Shown piece by piece: positions 8,135 to 19,644 of a stretch of 64,000 bases of DNA. Within the stretch, counting starts at the first letter, position 1, and each line of letters begins with the position of its first letter. This DNA is from CATQHW01 sp965243545 (GTDB lineage Bacteria; Spirochaetota; Spirochaetia; SZUA-6; Bin103). Below the pieces are notes generated by a model that saw only the letters and a program-made list of their open reading frames with translations, did not search any database and was not told the DNA's origin. A program made the position numbers and the translations under genes. The stretch is from the NCBI GenBank assembly GCA_965243545.1, contig OZ251573.1:558001-622000 (forward strand). Direction: 5' to 3'.

Positions 8135-8488
8135 TCAGGCCGGCCCGAAGTACCGGTTGAACTTGGCCGCGTAGTCCTCCCGAACGGGGCTGAAGACGTC
8201 GAGCGCCTTGACCGGTCCGCCGACCGGCCGGGCGCTGTGCGGGGTGTCGGGCGGGATGATGAACATGTCGCCCGGTTCGCAGACGCGCGACTCGCCGCCG
8301 ATGGTGAGCTCCATGCGGCCTTCGATGAGCAGGCCCGCCTGTTCGTGCGGGTGGCTGTGCGTCGGCACGCTGCTGCCGGCCTCCATTTCCAGGTAGGAGA
8401 GCATGATGCGCGTTCCGTAGGGGGTGCGGGCGCGCACCCCCGGCATCAGCTCGATCGCTTCGTGGTCGGTCAGTTTGATGAACGGCAT
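8135..8488 (-). CDS. Cupin_2-domain protein
   Basis: A 117-residue single-domain cupin. Metal-binding motif 1 is seen as THSHPHEQAG (His44, His46, Glu49) and motif 2 as PPDTPHSARP (His84), so metal binding is likely. The substrate is unknown. Such small cupins often act as isomerases, dioxygenases or sugar sensors. The gene is divergent from the ankyrin-repeat gene with 40 bp between the starts, so they share one short promoter region. Confidence 0.85.
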   Translation of the reverse strand: MPFIKLTDHEAIELMPGVRARTPYGTRIMLSYLEMEAGSSVPTHSHPHEQAGLLIEGRMELTIGGESRVCEPGDMFIIPPDTPHSARPVGGPVKALDVFSPVREDYAAKFNRYFGPA

Positions 8489-8528
8489 GGCGGCAACGGT
8501 GGCACGGCGGTACGCTATCGGTCATCCC

Positions 8529-10100
8529 ATGACCGGCAGGCAACCCGTGAACGGCTCCCTGCCGTCCGCCGGCCGCGCCGAAGCGCAGGCGCGGGAGCTG
8601 CTCAACGGCTACCGGAGCGGTACCGAACCGGCGAGGAAGCGCTTCGCGCAGTACCATCCCCGGTTCGACCGGCCAGTCGCCGACGCGACGCCGGGCGACG
8701 CCCGGTACGTGGTGGCGCGCGAGTACGGGTTCGCCAACTGGCCGCGGTTCCGTACGGCGGCGGAGGCGGCGGCGGTCCCCGCCGGCCGGCGAGTGGAGGC
8801 ATTCCTGGAGTCGAGTTGGGCGTGGGGAGACCGGCAGCGCGCGCAGGCGCTGCTGGCGCTGATCCCGGACGCGGCGCGGGCCGACCCGTACGCAGCGTGC
8901 GTGCTCGGCGCGGCCGGCGAGGTGGCGGAACGGCTCGCCGCGCAGCCGGAGCTCGCCCGTTCCCCCGGCGGGCCGCTTGGGTGGCCGCCGCTCCTGTACG
9001 TCTGCTGGTCCGGGTTTCTGGGGAGTGATCCGGGCCGCTCGGACGGACTGCTGCGCACCGCGCGGCTGCTGCTGGACCACGGCGCTGACCCGAACTGCTT
9101 CTGGCGCAACGCCGAAGGCGGCGTCCACGAGACGGCGCTGTACGGCGCCTGCGGCGTCGCCAACCACGCCGGCATGACGGCGCTGCTGCTGGACGCCGGC
9201 GCCGACCCCGACGACGGCGAGTCGCTCTACCACGCCTGCGAGCACTTCGACACCGCCTGCCTGGAGCTGCTCTACGCCCGCGGCGTCAGCGCGGACGACC
9301 TCTCCTACAACCTCAAGCACGTGATCGACTACCGCTACGCCGACGGCGTCCGCTGGTTCCTGTCGCGCGGCGCCGACCCCGACCACCGCCACCCCGCATC
9401 GGGGGAGACGGCGCTGCATTGGGCGGTGAAACGCGGCTTCGGCCCCGAGGTGATCGAGCTGCTGCTGGACGCCGGCGCGGACGTGCACGCCCGCACCAAG
9501 CGGCGGACGACCGCTTTTCCGGCCATCCGCGCCCGCACCGCGCACGACGTGGCGTTGCGCCTGGGGCAGACCGAGGTGGCCGGCCTGCTGGAGCGCCGCG
9601 GCGCCCGCCCTGCGGCGCGGGACGCCAGCGACGAGCTGGTGGTGACGTGCGCGCGCGGCGACGGCGAGCGGGCGACCGCCATCCTGGCGGCGCGGCCGGA
9701 CGCGGTAGCGCGCCTGCACCGCCACGACCGGGCGCTGATGAGCGCCGTGGCGCAGATGAACAACACGGACGGCGTCCGCGTCATGGCCCAGGCCGGCTTC
9801 GACGTCGACGCCGCCGGCTGGATGGACGCCGCGCCGCTGCACTGGGCGGCGTGCCGGGGGAACCCGGTCATGGCTGCAACGCTCCTTGAGCACGGCGCGC
9901 GGCCGGACGCCGACGCGCCGGCCATGGCGGGCGCGCCGCTGTGTACCGCGATCCTCCGCCAGTGGAATCCGGCCGGCGATTACGCCGCGGTGGTGCGGTT
10001 GCTGCTGCAGGCAGGGTGCCGGGCGCCGGAGGGCGTCTACCCGACCGGCCAGCCGGCCATCGACGCCCTGCTGGGCCGGCAGCCGTTCGCGCCGCTCTGA
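8529..10100 (+). CDS. Ankyrin-repeat protein
   Basis: A 523-residue protein, probably cytoplasmic since no signal peptide is seen. Ankyrin units are recognised by repeats of the form (L)LLDHGADPN, ALLLDAGADPDD, WFLSRGADPDH, LLLDAGADVHA, LLERRGARP and LLEHGARPDA between about residues 160 and 480. The N-terminal ~80 residues contain REYGFANWPRF, which I also know from other bacterial ankyrin proteins. The partner is unknown. I set the start at MTGRQPVNGSL rather than further upstream, where the frame would run into the divergent cupin gene. Confidence 0.8.
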   Translation: MTGRQPVNGSLPSAGRAEAQARELLNGYRSGTEPARKRFAQYHPRFDRPVADATPGDARYVVAREYGFANWPRFRTAAEAAAVPAGRRVEAFLESSWAWGDRQRAQALLALIPDAARADPYAACVLGAAGEVAERLAAQPELARSPGGPLGWPPLLYVCWSGFLGSDPGRSDGLLRTARLLLDHGADPNCFWRNAEGGVHETALYGACGVANHAGMTALLLDAGADPDDGESLYHACEHFDTACLELLYARGVSADDLSYNLKHVIDYRYADGVRWFLSRGADPDHRHPASGETALHWAVKRGFGPEVIELLLDAGADVHARTKRRTTAFPAIRARTAHDVALRLGQTEVAGLLERRGARPAARDASDELVVTCARGDGERATAILAARPDAVARLHRHDRALMSAVAQMNNTDGVRVMAQAGFDVDAAGWMDAAPLHWAACRGNPVMAATLLEHGARPDADAPAMAGAPLCTAILRQWNPAGDYAAVVRLLLQAGCRAPEGVYPTGQPAIDALLGRQPFAPL

Positions 10101-10113
10101 CCGTTGCGCGCGT

Positions 10114-10992
10114 TTACGACGTGGTGAGCAGCCGGTCGCCGGTGCGGACGTCCGGACGGTAGGCGCGCCAGTAGTAGCGCAAGGGATCGTCGTCGGCCCA
10201 ACCGGCGTACACCTCCTCCCAGCCGATCCAGCGCATGTGCGGCAGCAGGGAGTGTTCGTGCACGGGCTTGCTGCGGCCCTGGTACCGGAAGTCGCACGAC
10301 AGCCGCAGCCGGTCGCGCGAACGGTTGTCGCGCGCCTGGTGGACGGTCAGGCTGTGAAACAGCAGCACGTCTCCGCACCGCATCGGGTTAAAGCGCCACT
10401 CCACGTCGCCGGCCGTCTCGAAATAGATCGTGCCGTCCGGCACCTCGACCAGGCCGCGGCGGTGCGAGCCGGGCGCGACGGCCAGGCCGCCCAGCTGGTC
10501 CGGGCAGTCCCCCAGCGGAATCCACGCCGTCCACACCTCCGGCGACCCCTTGATCGGCCGGTGGTCCTGATGCGGCGCCGTGGTGATGGACGGGCGGTTC
10601 GGAAACACCGTCCTGACGATGTTGCGCGGATGCGCCAGCACCGGCTCTCCCAGGACCGTCCGCAGCGCGCCGATCAGCGCCGGATGGAGCGCCAGCGCGT
10701 GCACGGCGCGCAGGCGCAACAGGTCGTTGTAGTACGCCTGATAGGCGGGCGTGGTTCCGCTCTCGTGCATGAAGGCGCGCGGCTCGGCTACCGCGTCGCC
10801 GGCCGGCGCGCCGGGCCGCAACAGACCGTGCCGGGCGGCGACCGCCGCCACCTGCTCCCGGACCTCCAGCACCGCCTCCGCCGGGAGCAGCCCCGGCAAA
10901 TACAGGTAACCGTCCTGCCGCGCCGCGTCCGCCCGCGCACCGTCCGCCACCGCGCGAAACGGCGCCACGGCCGCCATTTCCGCCATGCTCAT
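10114..10992 (-). CDS. Phytanoyl-CoA dioxygenase (PhyH) family protein 1
   Basis: A 292-residue Fe(II)/2-oxoglutarate-dependent oxygenase. The iron ligands are visible as His141-x-Asp143 (APHQDH) and the distal His218 in LLFHSLTVHQA. An Arg-rich segment (RDRLRLSCDFRYQ) that would hold 2-oxoglutarate follows. The usual linker APGSHRRG lies between. The substrate cannot be read from sequence; family members hydroxylate acyl-CoAs, alkaloids, ectoine and others. It follows the Gfo/Idh gene on the same strand with about 60 bp between. A 14-bp tandem duplication covers its start. Confidence 0.88.
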   Translation of the reverse strand: MSMAEMAAVAPFRAVADGARADAARQDGYLYLPGLLPAEAVLEVREQVAAVAARHGLLRPGAPAGDAVAEPRAFMHESGTTPAYQAYYNDLLRLRAVHALALHPALIGALRTVLGEPVLAHPRNIVRTVFPNRPSITTAPHQDHRPIKGSPEVWTAWIPLGDCPDQLGGLAVAPGSHRRGLVEVPDGTIYFETAGDVEWRFNPMRCGDVLLFHSLTVHQARDNRSRDRLRLSCDFRYQGRSKPVHEHSLLPHMRWIGWEEVYAGWADDDPLRYYWRAYRPDVRTGDRLLTTS

Positions 10993-11010
10993 ACGGCCAT
11001 GCTCATACGG
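10983..11010. repeat. 14-bp perfect tandem duplication at a start codon
   Basis: CCATGCTCATACGG occurs twice in a row, at 10983-10996 and 10997-11010. It covers the start region of the PhyH gene and yields repeated in-phase or near-phase ATG codons on the minus strand. Confidence 0.85.
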
Positions 11011-11052
11011 CGCGCCGTTCCCTCGGCCGCCCGTCCCCGGCCGCCCTGTCCC

Positions 11053-12072
11053 TCAACTGTCCCAGACCCGCTCCCACGCGCCGCTGCGGGCCGAGCGGTA
11101 GAGCGCCAGGGCGGTCCGCATCTCTCCGAGCGCCTGCTCCGGCGGCGCCACCGGCGGCTTGCCGTCCAGCACCAGCGCGGCGAAGTCTTCAAGCTCCGGC
11201 TTGAACGAGTGGAAGTAGCCGTGATCGCCGGGCAGCGCCCGGCCGTGCGGATGGTCGTCGTCGTACAGCTCGACCCCGCCCCCCTCAAAGCCGCCGCGGA
11301 TCAGCGCCTCGCCCCTGGTTCCCATCACCCGGAACCACGGCGCGCCGGACAGGTGCGCCGGCGACGTCAGCGCCAGGAAGGACGCGACCACCCCGGACTC
11401 AAAGCGGAGCAGCGCCTGGGCCAGCGACTCACCGTCCATCCCCTCGATCGGCCGGCCGACCGTGCCGACGACCGACTCGATCTCACCCAGCCAGACGCGC
11501 AACGGCCTGATCCAGTGGGCGCCGCCGTCGATCACCACGCCGCCCCCGGTGCGCTGCAGGTCGAAGCGCCAGGGGCGCTTCCCCGGATACCAGAACGGAT
11601 CGAACCGGCACTCGAAGGCGGCCTGCGCGGCGATCACGTCGCCCACGGCGCCATCGCGGAGCAGGCGATCGACCGCGGTCACGTCCGGCCAGTACTGGGA
11701 GTTCTCGCCGACCATGAACGCTCGATCGGCGGCGGCGCCGGCGGCCAACACCCGCTCCGCGGTGGGCAGGTCGTGGGCGATCGGCTTCTCCAGCAGCACG
11801 TGCTTGCCGAGCGCGAACGCCTGTTCGGTGAGCGCCAAGTGCAGGTCGTGCGGCGTCATGATGTCGACCGCGTCGAAGTCGACCGCCTCCGCCGCTTCCT
11901 CCATGGTCGCGAATGCGCCGACGCCGTACTCCGCCGCCAGCGCGCCGGCGGCTTCCCGCTTCGGGTCGATCGCCGCCGCGATCTCGATGCGGTCGATGGA
12001 GCGTATAGCCTTGGCGTGGTAGCCGGCGATCGCCCCGCACCCGACCAGCGCCAGCCGAACCGTGTCAGCCAT
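11053..12072 (-). CDS. Gfo/Idh/MocA-family NAD(P) oxidoreductase
   Basis: A 339-residue sugar or inositol dehydrogenase-like protein. The Rossmann motif GCGAIAG lies at residues 11-17 and the family signature EKPIAHD, with the active-site Lys, is near residue 97. The C-terminal half matches the family's substrate/dimer domain, with GGGVVIDGGAHWIRPL at the place of the usual DxxxH motif. The substrate is unknown. The following PhyH gene on the same strand suggests co-expression. Upstream, TTGCCA and a weak GACGAT box 6 nt before the ATG suggest a leaderless start. Confidence 0.88.
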   Translation of the reverse strand: MADTVRLALVGCGAIAGYHAKAIRSIDRIEIAAAIDPKREAAGALAAEYGVGAFATMEEAAEAVDFDAVDIMTPHDLHLALTEQAFALGKHVLLEKPIAHDLPTAERVLAAGAAADRAFMVGENSQYWPDVTAVDRLLRDGAVGDVIAAQAAFECRFDPFWYPGKRPWRFDLQRTGGGVVIDGGAHWIRPLRVWLGEIESVVGTVGRPIEGMDGESLAQALLRFESGVVASFLALTSPAHLSGAPWFRVMGTRGEALIRGGFEGGGVELYDDDHPHGRALPGDHGYFHSFKPELEDFAALVLDGKPPVAPPEQALGEMRTALALYRSARSGAWERVWDS

Positions 12073-12176
12073 GGGCGGATCGTCTCATTCGACCGGTACG
12101 CGTGGCAACGGGGACCGGCGCAACCCCCGTAAAACCTCCCTTCGCGCGCTATCATGGCGGACGATGGAGGAGCGGA

Positions 12177-12710
12177 ATGCGCCGGATCACTGACCGGGAA
12201 CGTCTCCGGCAGTTCATGGCGGGGCTTGGCCGCTCCTGCCGGGGCGCCGGCCGCGTCTACCTGGTGGGGGGCGCATCGGCGGTGCTGCTCGGCTGGCGCG
12301 CCGCCACCGTGGACGTCGACCTCAAGCTCGACCCGGAGCCGGCCGGAGCGTTCGAGGCGATCGCCGAGCTCACGGAGAAGATCGACATCAACGTCGAGCT
12401 GGCCGCTCCCGACCAATTCATCCCGCCGCTGCCGGGATGGCGCGAACGGAGTCCCTTCGTGGCCCGTCACGGCCGCGTCTCCTTCCATCACTACGACTTC
12501 TACGCTCAGGCGCTGAGCAAGATCGAGCGAGGTCACGCCAAGGACCTGGAGGATGTCGCCGCGCTGCACGGACTGGGGCTGATCGAACCGGACCGGCTGC
12601 TCGAGCTCTTCACGGCGATCGCCCCCGGCTTGGTGCGCTACCCCGCCGTCGATCCGCACGCCTTTCGGCGCCAGGTCGATCACGCGGTCGCCGACCTGCG
12701 GCGGCGATGA
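12177..12710 (+). CDS. Nucleotidyltransferase-fold protein (DUF6036/AbiEii-like)
   Basis: A 177-residue protein with the nucleotidyltransferase opening LVGGASAVLLGWRAATVDVDLKLD, i.e. a Gly-rich turn followed by D-x-D. It resembles DUF6036/AbiEii-type proteins found in toxin-antitoxin modules. The rest is helical. A GGAGGAG ribosome site 4-5 nt before the ATG at 12177 fixes the start. The stop overlaps the next ORF in ATGA, so the two form a unit. It could act as a toxin that modifies a target with a nucleotide, but activity is not shown. Confidence 0.75.
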   Translation: MRRITDRERLRQFMAGLGRSCRGAGRVYLVGGASAVLLGWRAATVDVDLKLDPEPAGAFEAIAELTEKIDINVELAAPDQFIPPLPGWRERSPFVARHGRVSFHHYDFYAQALSKIERGHAKDLEDVAALHGLGLIEPDRLLELFTAIAPGLVRYPAVDPHAFRRQVDHAVADLRRR

Positions 12711-13141
12711 CGGTCGACCCGCGGCTGCCGGCGGCCGGACTGATCGAGGCGGGACTCCGCTCCTATCGAGCGGGCGAAGCGAGCGTCGCCGCCCTGCTGG
12801 TGGCGATCGGCCGGCCGCGGCTGCGCAGCCTTGGCTTCGACCTGCCCGCGCGTCCCGGTCTCTGCCACGAACCGGAGCTGGCGCTCTACCGGCTGCTGGC
12901 GACCGAGCACGGCAACGGCGCCCACTCCCGTTACAACGCGCTGATCCGCGCCTTGGTCAGCTTTGAACACGCCGTAGCGCGCCGGGGCGCAGTCCGAAGC
13001 AGACGCCGCGGTGAGGGATCGGCCGCCCGGCTACCCCTCCAGCGCGAGGAGGAAGGGGTTCTCCAACGCCTCGACGATCCAGCGCAGGAAGCGCACGGCG
13101 TCGGCGCCGTCGATGACGCGGTGGTCGTACGAGAGCGATAG
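12707..13141 (+). CDS. Small partner of the nucleotidyltransferase, C-terminus doubtful
   Basis: The 144-residue frame begins in a 4-bp ATGA overlap with the nucleotidyltransferase gene. Residues 1-95 look like a real, mostly helical protein (AAGLIEAGLRSYRAGEASVAALLVAIG; ELALYRLLATEHGNGAHSRYNALIRALV). The last ~37 codons run antisense over the end of aceF and are low-complexity, so the natural C-terminus was probably lost. It may be the antitoxin or cognate partner. I do not recognise the family. Confidence 0.5.
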   Translation: MTVDPRLPAAGLIEAGLRSYRAGEASVAALLVAIGRPRLRSLGFDLPARPGLCHEPELALYRLLATEHGNGAHSRYNALIRALVSFEHAVARRGAVRSRRRGEGSAARLPLQREEEGVLQRLDDPAQEAHGVGAVDDAVVVRER

Positions 13142-14407
13142 CGGCAGCAGCAGCCTCGGCGCAAAGCCGTCCCCATCGTGCACGGGGGTGATGCGGGAGC
13201 GCGACATGCCCAGGATCGCCACCTCCGGGTAGTTGACGATCGGCGTGAAGGCCGTCCCGCCCAGACCGCCCAGATTGGTGATCGTGAAACAGCCGCCCTG
13301 CATCTCCTCCAGGGTGAGCTTGCCGTCGCGCGCCCGCTCGGCCAGCTGCCCGATCTCGACCGACAGCTCCGTCACGTTCTTGCGGTCGGCGTCCCGGATC
13401 ACCGGCACCAGCAGGCCGCGATCGGTGTCGACCGCCACGCCGACGTGGGCGTAACGCTTGAGGATCACCTCGCGGCTGGCCATGTCGACGCTGGAGGCGA
13501 ACCGCGGGAAGACGCGCAGGGCGCTGGCCGCCACCCGCGCCGCGATCGCGGTCATGGTGAGCTTGCCGCCCGCCGCCTGCACGCGCGGGCCGAAGCGCTT
13601 GCGGAGCGCCTCCAGATCGGTGACGTCGGCTTGGTCGTGTTGGGTGACGTGCGGAATCGTCGTCCACGCCGTTGACAGGTGCGCGGCGGTGGTGCGGCGG
13701 ATGCCGCTCATCGGTTCACGGTCGATCCGGCCCCAGCGGCTGAAGTCGGGAAGCGGCGGCGGGGCGGGGGCGCTCCCGCCGGCGGCCGCGGCTTCCAGCA
13801 GGGAGCGGGCGGTGCGCACCACGTCGCCGGAGAGGATGCGCCCGCCGTTGCCGGTGCCCTGGACGGCCGTGATGTCGACGCCGAGTTCGCGCGCGAACCG
13901 GCGCGTGTTGGGGGTGGCTGGTATCGGCCATTCCGGCAGGTTGAAGTCGCCGGCCGGCGCTGGGGCGGCCGGCGGCGGAGCAGCGGGAGCCGGCGGCGCG
14001 GACGCCGGGGGCGGCGCGGACACTGCCGGGGGCGAGGCGGGCGCCGCCGGACGCGCGGCGCCGTGCTGCTGCGGCTGCGGTTGGGGCCCGGCAGCCGGCT
14101 CCGCGACCGCCGGCTCCGCGACCGCATCGTCTGCGGCCGCCGGCTCTGCGCCATCGGAGGATGCCGCGGCGCCCGGCTCAATGGTGGCGATCACCTGTCC
14201 CACCGTGACGGTGTCGCCCGCCTTGACCGGCAACGACGCCACGACGCCGGACTCGGTGGCGGGCACCTCAATCACGGCCTTGTCGGTCTCCAGCTCAATC
14301 AGCGGCGCGTCCGCATCCACGCTGTCGCCGGCCGCCACCAGCACGCCGGCGACCGTACCGGCGTCGACGCCCTCGCCCAGGACCGGCAGCTTGATCTCTA
14401 CCGCCAT
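13031..14407 (-). CDS. aceF: Pyruvate dehydrogenase E2, dihydrolipoyl acetyltransferase
   Basis: The 458-residue E2 transfers acetyl from E1 to CoA. Domain order: one lipoyl domain (1-75, lipoylated Lys43 in ELETDKAVIEV), a long Ala/Pro-rich flexible linker (about 80-155), a peripheral-subunit-binding domain (NTRRFARELGVDITAVQGTG, near 165-195), and the catalytic domain with DHRVIDG (His429, Asp433) near the end. A single lipoyl domain contrasts with the three of E. coli AceF. It follows aceE by 28 bp on the same strand. No E3 (lpd) gene is in the window. Confidence 0.95.
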   Translation of the reverse strand: MAVEIKLPVLGEGVDAGTVAGVLVAAGDSVDADAPLIELETDKAVIEVPATESGVVASLPVKAGDTVTVGQVIATIEPGAAASSDGAEPAAADDAVAEPAVAEPAAGPQPQPQQHGAARPAAPASPPAVSAPPPASAPPAPAAPPPAAPAPAGDFNLPEWPIPATPNTRRFARELGVDITAVQGTGNGGRILSGDVVRTARSLLEAAAAGGSAPAPPPLPDFSRWGRIDREPMSGIRRTTAAHLSTAWTTIPHVTQHDQADVTDLEALRKRFGPRVQAAGGKLTMTAIAARVAASALRVFPRFASSVDMASREVILKRYAHVGVAVDTDRGLLVPVIRDADRKNVTELSVEIGQLAERARDGKLTLEEMQGGCFTITNLGGLGGTAFTPIVNYPEVAILGMSRSRITPVHDGDGFAPRLLLPLSLSYDHRVIDGADAVRFLRWIVEALENPFLLALEG

Positions 14408-14435
14408 CTCACCAGCTCCATTTCAGCAGCTCCAT

Positions 14436-17258
<2,823 letters not shown>

Positions 17259-17328
17259 ACATAGCCCAAACGGCCGCCGGTTCCAACCAGCCCCCCGGCG
17301 GCGGCGCGGGCGGCCCCCGGCGGGGCGC

Positions 17329-17357
17329 TTGCCGGCCGCCGCGCGACGTTCTACGGT
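17329..17357 (+). promoter_or_regulatory. Promoter TTGCCG-N17-TACGGT, leaderless start
   Basis: A -35 box TTGCCG (17329-17334) and a -10 box TACGGT (17352-17357) are separated by 17 bp. The -10 box ends 8 nt before the ATG at 17366, so the transcript would carry almost no leader. Confidence 0.55.
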
Positions 17358-17365
17358 GAGACGCC

Positions 17366-18217
17366 ATGCAGACCCGTAACGGATTGACCGTCGACGACCG
17401 CGACTGGGGCGCGCTCAGCACCGGGGAGCGCATCCGGCAGATCGAGATGGAGGGGTACCTGATCGTCCCCGGCCTGCTCTCCGGCGAGCATCTGGAGACG
17501 TTGCGCGCCGAGACGGACAATCTGCCGACGCAGGGACGCGACTACAGCGAACGGCAGCGCGGCTGCACCAAAGTCCACCTGCGCAGCCGCGCGCTGGCGG
17601 AGCTGGTGACCCACCGGCCGACGCTGGCGCTGCTGGAGCGCCTGTTCGGCGACCGCATCCTGTGCCTGCCCAACGTCACCTACGACCGTTCCGAGCCCGG
17701 CACGCCGGGCATAAGCCTGCACACCGACGGCCAGCCGTACGGATCATCGATCTTCGGCTACGAGGGAAGCTGCCCGATCACGGTGCGCGTCCTGTACTAC
17801 CTGGACGATCTGACCATGGACGTGTCGCCGTTCCGGGTGATCCCCCGGTCCCATATCTGCATGCACGCCGACGCCAACCCGTACAAGCGCTACACCAGCC
17901 ACCCGGAGCAGGTGGTGGTGCCGTGCAGCGCCGGGTCGGCCCTGTTCCTCAATCACCGGGTGTTCCACGGCACGCTGCCCAACGTCGGCGCGCGGCCGCG
18001 GCGCATGGTGGCTATCGCCTACCGGCCCGCCTGGGCGGGCCCGATCGCCCAGGTGCCGGCCGCCGACCAGGAGGAGCTCGCCGCGCTGCCCGCATCGGTA
18101 CGGCCGTACTTTGACGCTCCCAACGCCAAGGAGTTCGACTTTGCGGTCGGCAACAAGCCGGAAGGCATGCCGGCCGACGCGCCGGGGATGGCCCCCAGCC
18201 GCTGGTCACGCTCCTGA
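17366..18217 (+). CDS. Phytanoyl-CoA dioxygenase (PhyH) family protein 2
   Basis: A 283-residue PhyH-type Fe(II)/2-oxoglutarate oxygenase. The first metal motif is in SLHTDGQPYG (His-x-Asp) and the second His in FLNHRVFHGTLPNVG; RRMVAIAYRP follows with the expected Arg. The N-terminal IRQIEMEGYLIVPGLLSGEHLETLR is a typical family opening. The substrate is unknown. It lies between and divergent from aceE, with its own promoter and no ribosome site, and converges on the DUF3179 gene. Confidence 0.88.
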   Translation: MQTRNGLTVDDRDWGALSTGERIRQIEMEGYLIVPGLLSGEHLETLRAETDNLPTQGRDYSERQRGCTKVHLRSRALAELVTHRPTLALLERLFGDRILCLPNVTYDRSEPGTPGISLHTDGQPYGSSIFGYEGSCPITVRVLYYLDDLTMDVSPFRVIPRSHICMHADANPYKRYTSHPEQVVVPCSAGSALFLNHRVFHGTLPNVGARPRRMVAIAYRPAWAGPIAQVPAADQEELAALPASVRPYFDAPNAKEFDFAVGNKPEGMPADAPGMAPSRWSRS

Positions 18218-18249
18218 GCCTTTGAGCCGCCGGCGCCGGCCCGGTCAGA

Positions 18250-19644
18250 TCACTCGCGCCGCCACAGCCGCGTGTCCGGCTTGAACTGGCTCCAGGCGAA
18301 CCAGAACGCCTCGTGCGCCGCGGCGTCCCGGCCGCCCACGAAAGCGCGCAGGCCGCTTCCCTCCAGCTGCAGACGCACGCCCCTCATCGCCACCGCCTCC
18401 CCCGCCTGCAGCGCCAGCACGGCCGAGGCAACCGGAAAGGCGATCGGACCGTTCGGGCCGTCGACGCCGAGCACGCGCTCCTGGATCGGCAGGCGCTGAT
18501 CGACGTCGCCGACCGGAAAGATCGGCCCGTCGTCGTCACGGCCGCCCAGCGGGTCGAGCGGGTAGGGCCGGAACCGCTCGAGAATCGTCGTCTCCGGGTG
18601 CCGGCGCTTCCAGTCTCCCCAGGTGGAGGTGACCACCGACACCGGCGTCAACGCCACGCCCGCGTCATGCAGCGGGCCGGACAGCGCGCGGCCGGAGAAG
18701 GTGTCGAGCGCCGACCATGTGCTGCGGTCGTACATCAGCTTGTTGGAGCGGGACAGCAGGCCGGAGGTGCGCAGCACCGGCCGGAACCCGTCCACGTCAT
18801 CCGTGAAGTACGCCTGCGCGGAGCCGCATAACGTGCAGTACGGCATGGCGATGCGGCGGCCGCCCAGGGTGTCGTTCACCATCTCGTGCACTTCCATCAC
18901 GTTCTTGGGGTAGGCGCGCGCTTCGCCGTCGATCACCACGCCGAACACCAGCCGCTCGTCGGGATACCAGTCGCCGCCGGCGGCGCCGGTGACCGCCGGT
19001 TGGTCGATGGCGGGGATGCAGCCGCGCAGGCAGCGGCTGTCCGGCGTGGCCTCCCGCCGGTCGTCGATCGCCACTCCGCCCCAGCCGACCAGCCGCCAGT
19101 CTATGGCCGAGTCCTGGTCGGTGAAGAACGGCTCCCAGAGCGGCTCGATGAAGCGGAACAGACGCCACTTGTGTTCGCGGTAGCCGGCGTACGCCGGCAC
19201 GTCCCAGGCGATCAGGCGGTTGATCATGGTGAGCCGCCCATCGCCGGCGACCTCCGTTCCGGTCAGCGCGGCGAAGGCGTCCCGGATCGCCGTCACCACG
19301 TCGCGATTCGAGAAGAACGGGAACAGGTCGGTGAGCAGCCACAGCACGCGCGGATCGCCCGCCGCTCCCAGGCTGCCGATCTCCTCGATCGGCGGCGCGC
19401 CGGAGCCGCGCCGTTCCAACCCCATCTCCATGCGCTCCACCAACCGCTCCAGACCGTCGGCCGCCGCCGGCGCCAGCGGGCCGTCCGGCATGGCCGGCGC
19501 CGGCGGTATCGGGGCGGCGTTCGGGCCGTAGAGGCTGGCCTGCCCGCCGCCGCCGGCCACCCCGCAGCTCAGCAGCAGCATGGCCGCCGCGGCGATCGAC
19601 GCCGCCATTCGGGGCGCGGCGCGCCAACGGGACCGGCCGATCAC
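18250..19644 (-). CDS. DUF3179-domain lipoprotein
   Basis: A 464-residue protein of the DUF3179 family. The core is seen in AYPKNVMEVHEMVNDTLGGRRIAMPYCTLC, with a conserved Cys pair (CTLC), and later WSALDTFSGRALSG. The function of the family is not established. From the GTG at 19644 the N-terminus is a lipoprotein signal with lipobox LLSC (about residue 26), so it should be anchored outside the cytoplasm. That GTG overlaps the stop of the protease gene in GTGA; an upstream GTG/ATG choice would run deep into the protease. Last gene of a coupled PhyH-protease-DUF3179 set. Confidence 0.82.
   Translation of the reverse strand: MIGRSRWRAAPRMAASIAAAAMLLLSCGVAGGGGQASLYGPNAAPIPPAPAMPDGPLAPAAADGLERLVERMEMGLERRGSGAPPIEEIGSLGAAGDPRVLWLLTDLFPFFSNRDVVTAIRDAFAALTGTEVAGDGRLTMINRLIAWDVPAYAGYREHKWRLFRFIEPLWEPFFTDQDSAIDWRLVGWGGVAIDDRREATPDSRCLRGCIPAIDQPAVTGAAGGDWYPDERLVFGVVIDGEARAYPKNVMEVHEMVNDTLGGRRIAMPYCTLCGSAQAYFTDDVDGFRPVLRTSGLLSRSNKLMYDRSTWSALDTFSGRALSGPLHDAGVALTPVSVVTSTWGDWKRRHPETTILERFRPYPLDPLGGRDDDGPIFPVGDVDQRLPIQERVLGVDGPNGPIAFPVASAVLALQAGEAVAMRGVRLQLEGSGLRAFVGGRDAAAHEAFWFAWSQFKPDTRLWRRE

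Noticed and set aside
10983..11010. Transposon footprint from the 14-bp duplication
   Set aside because: The copies are directly adjacent and no element or inverted ends are nearby; simple slippage is enough.
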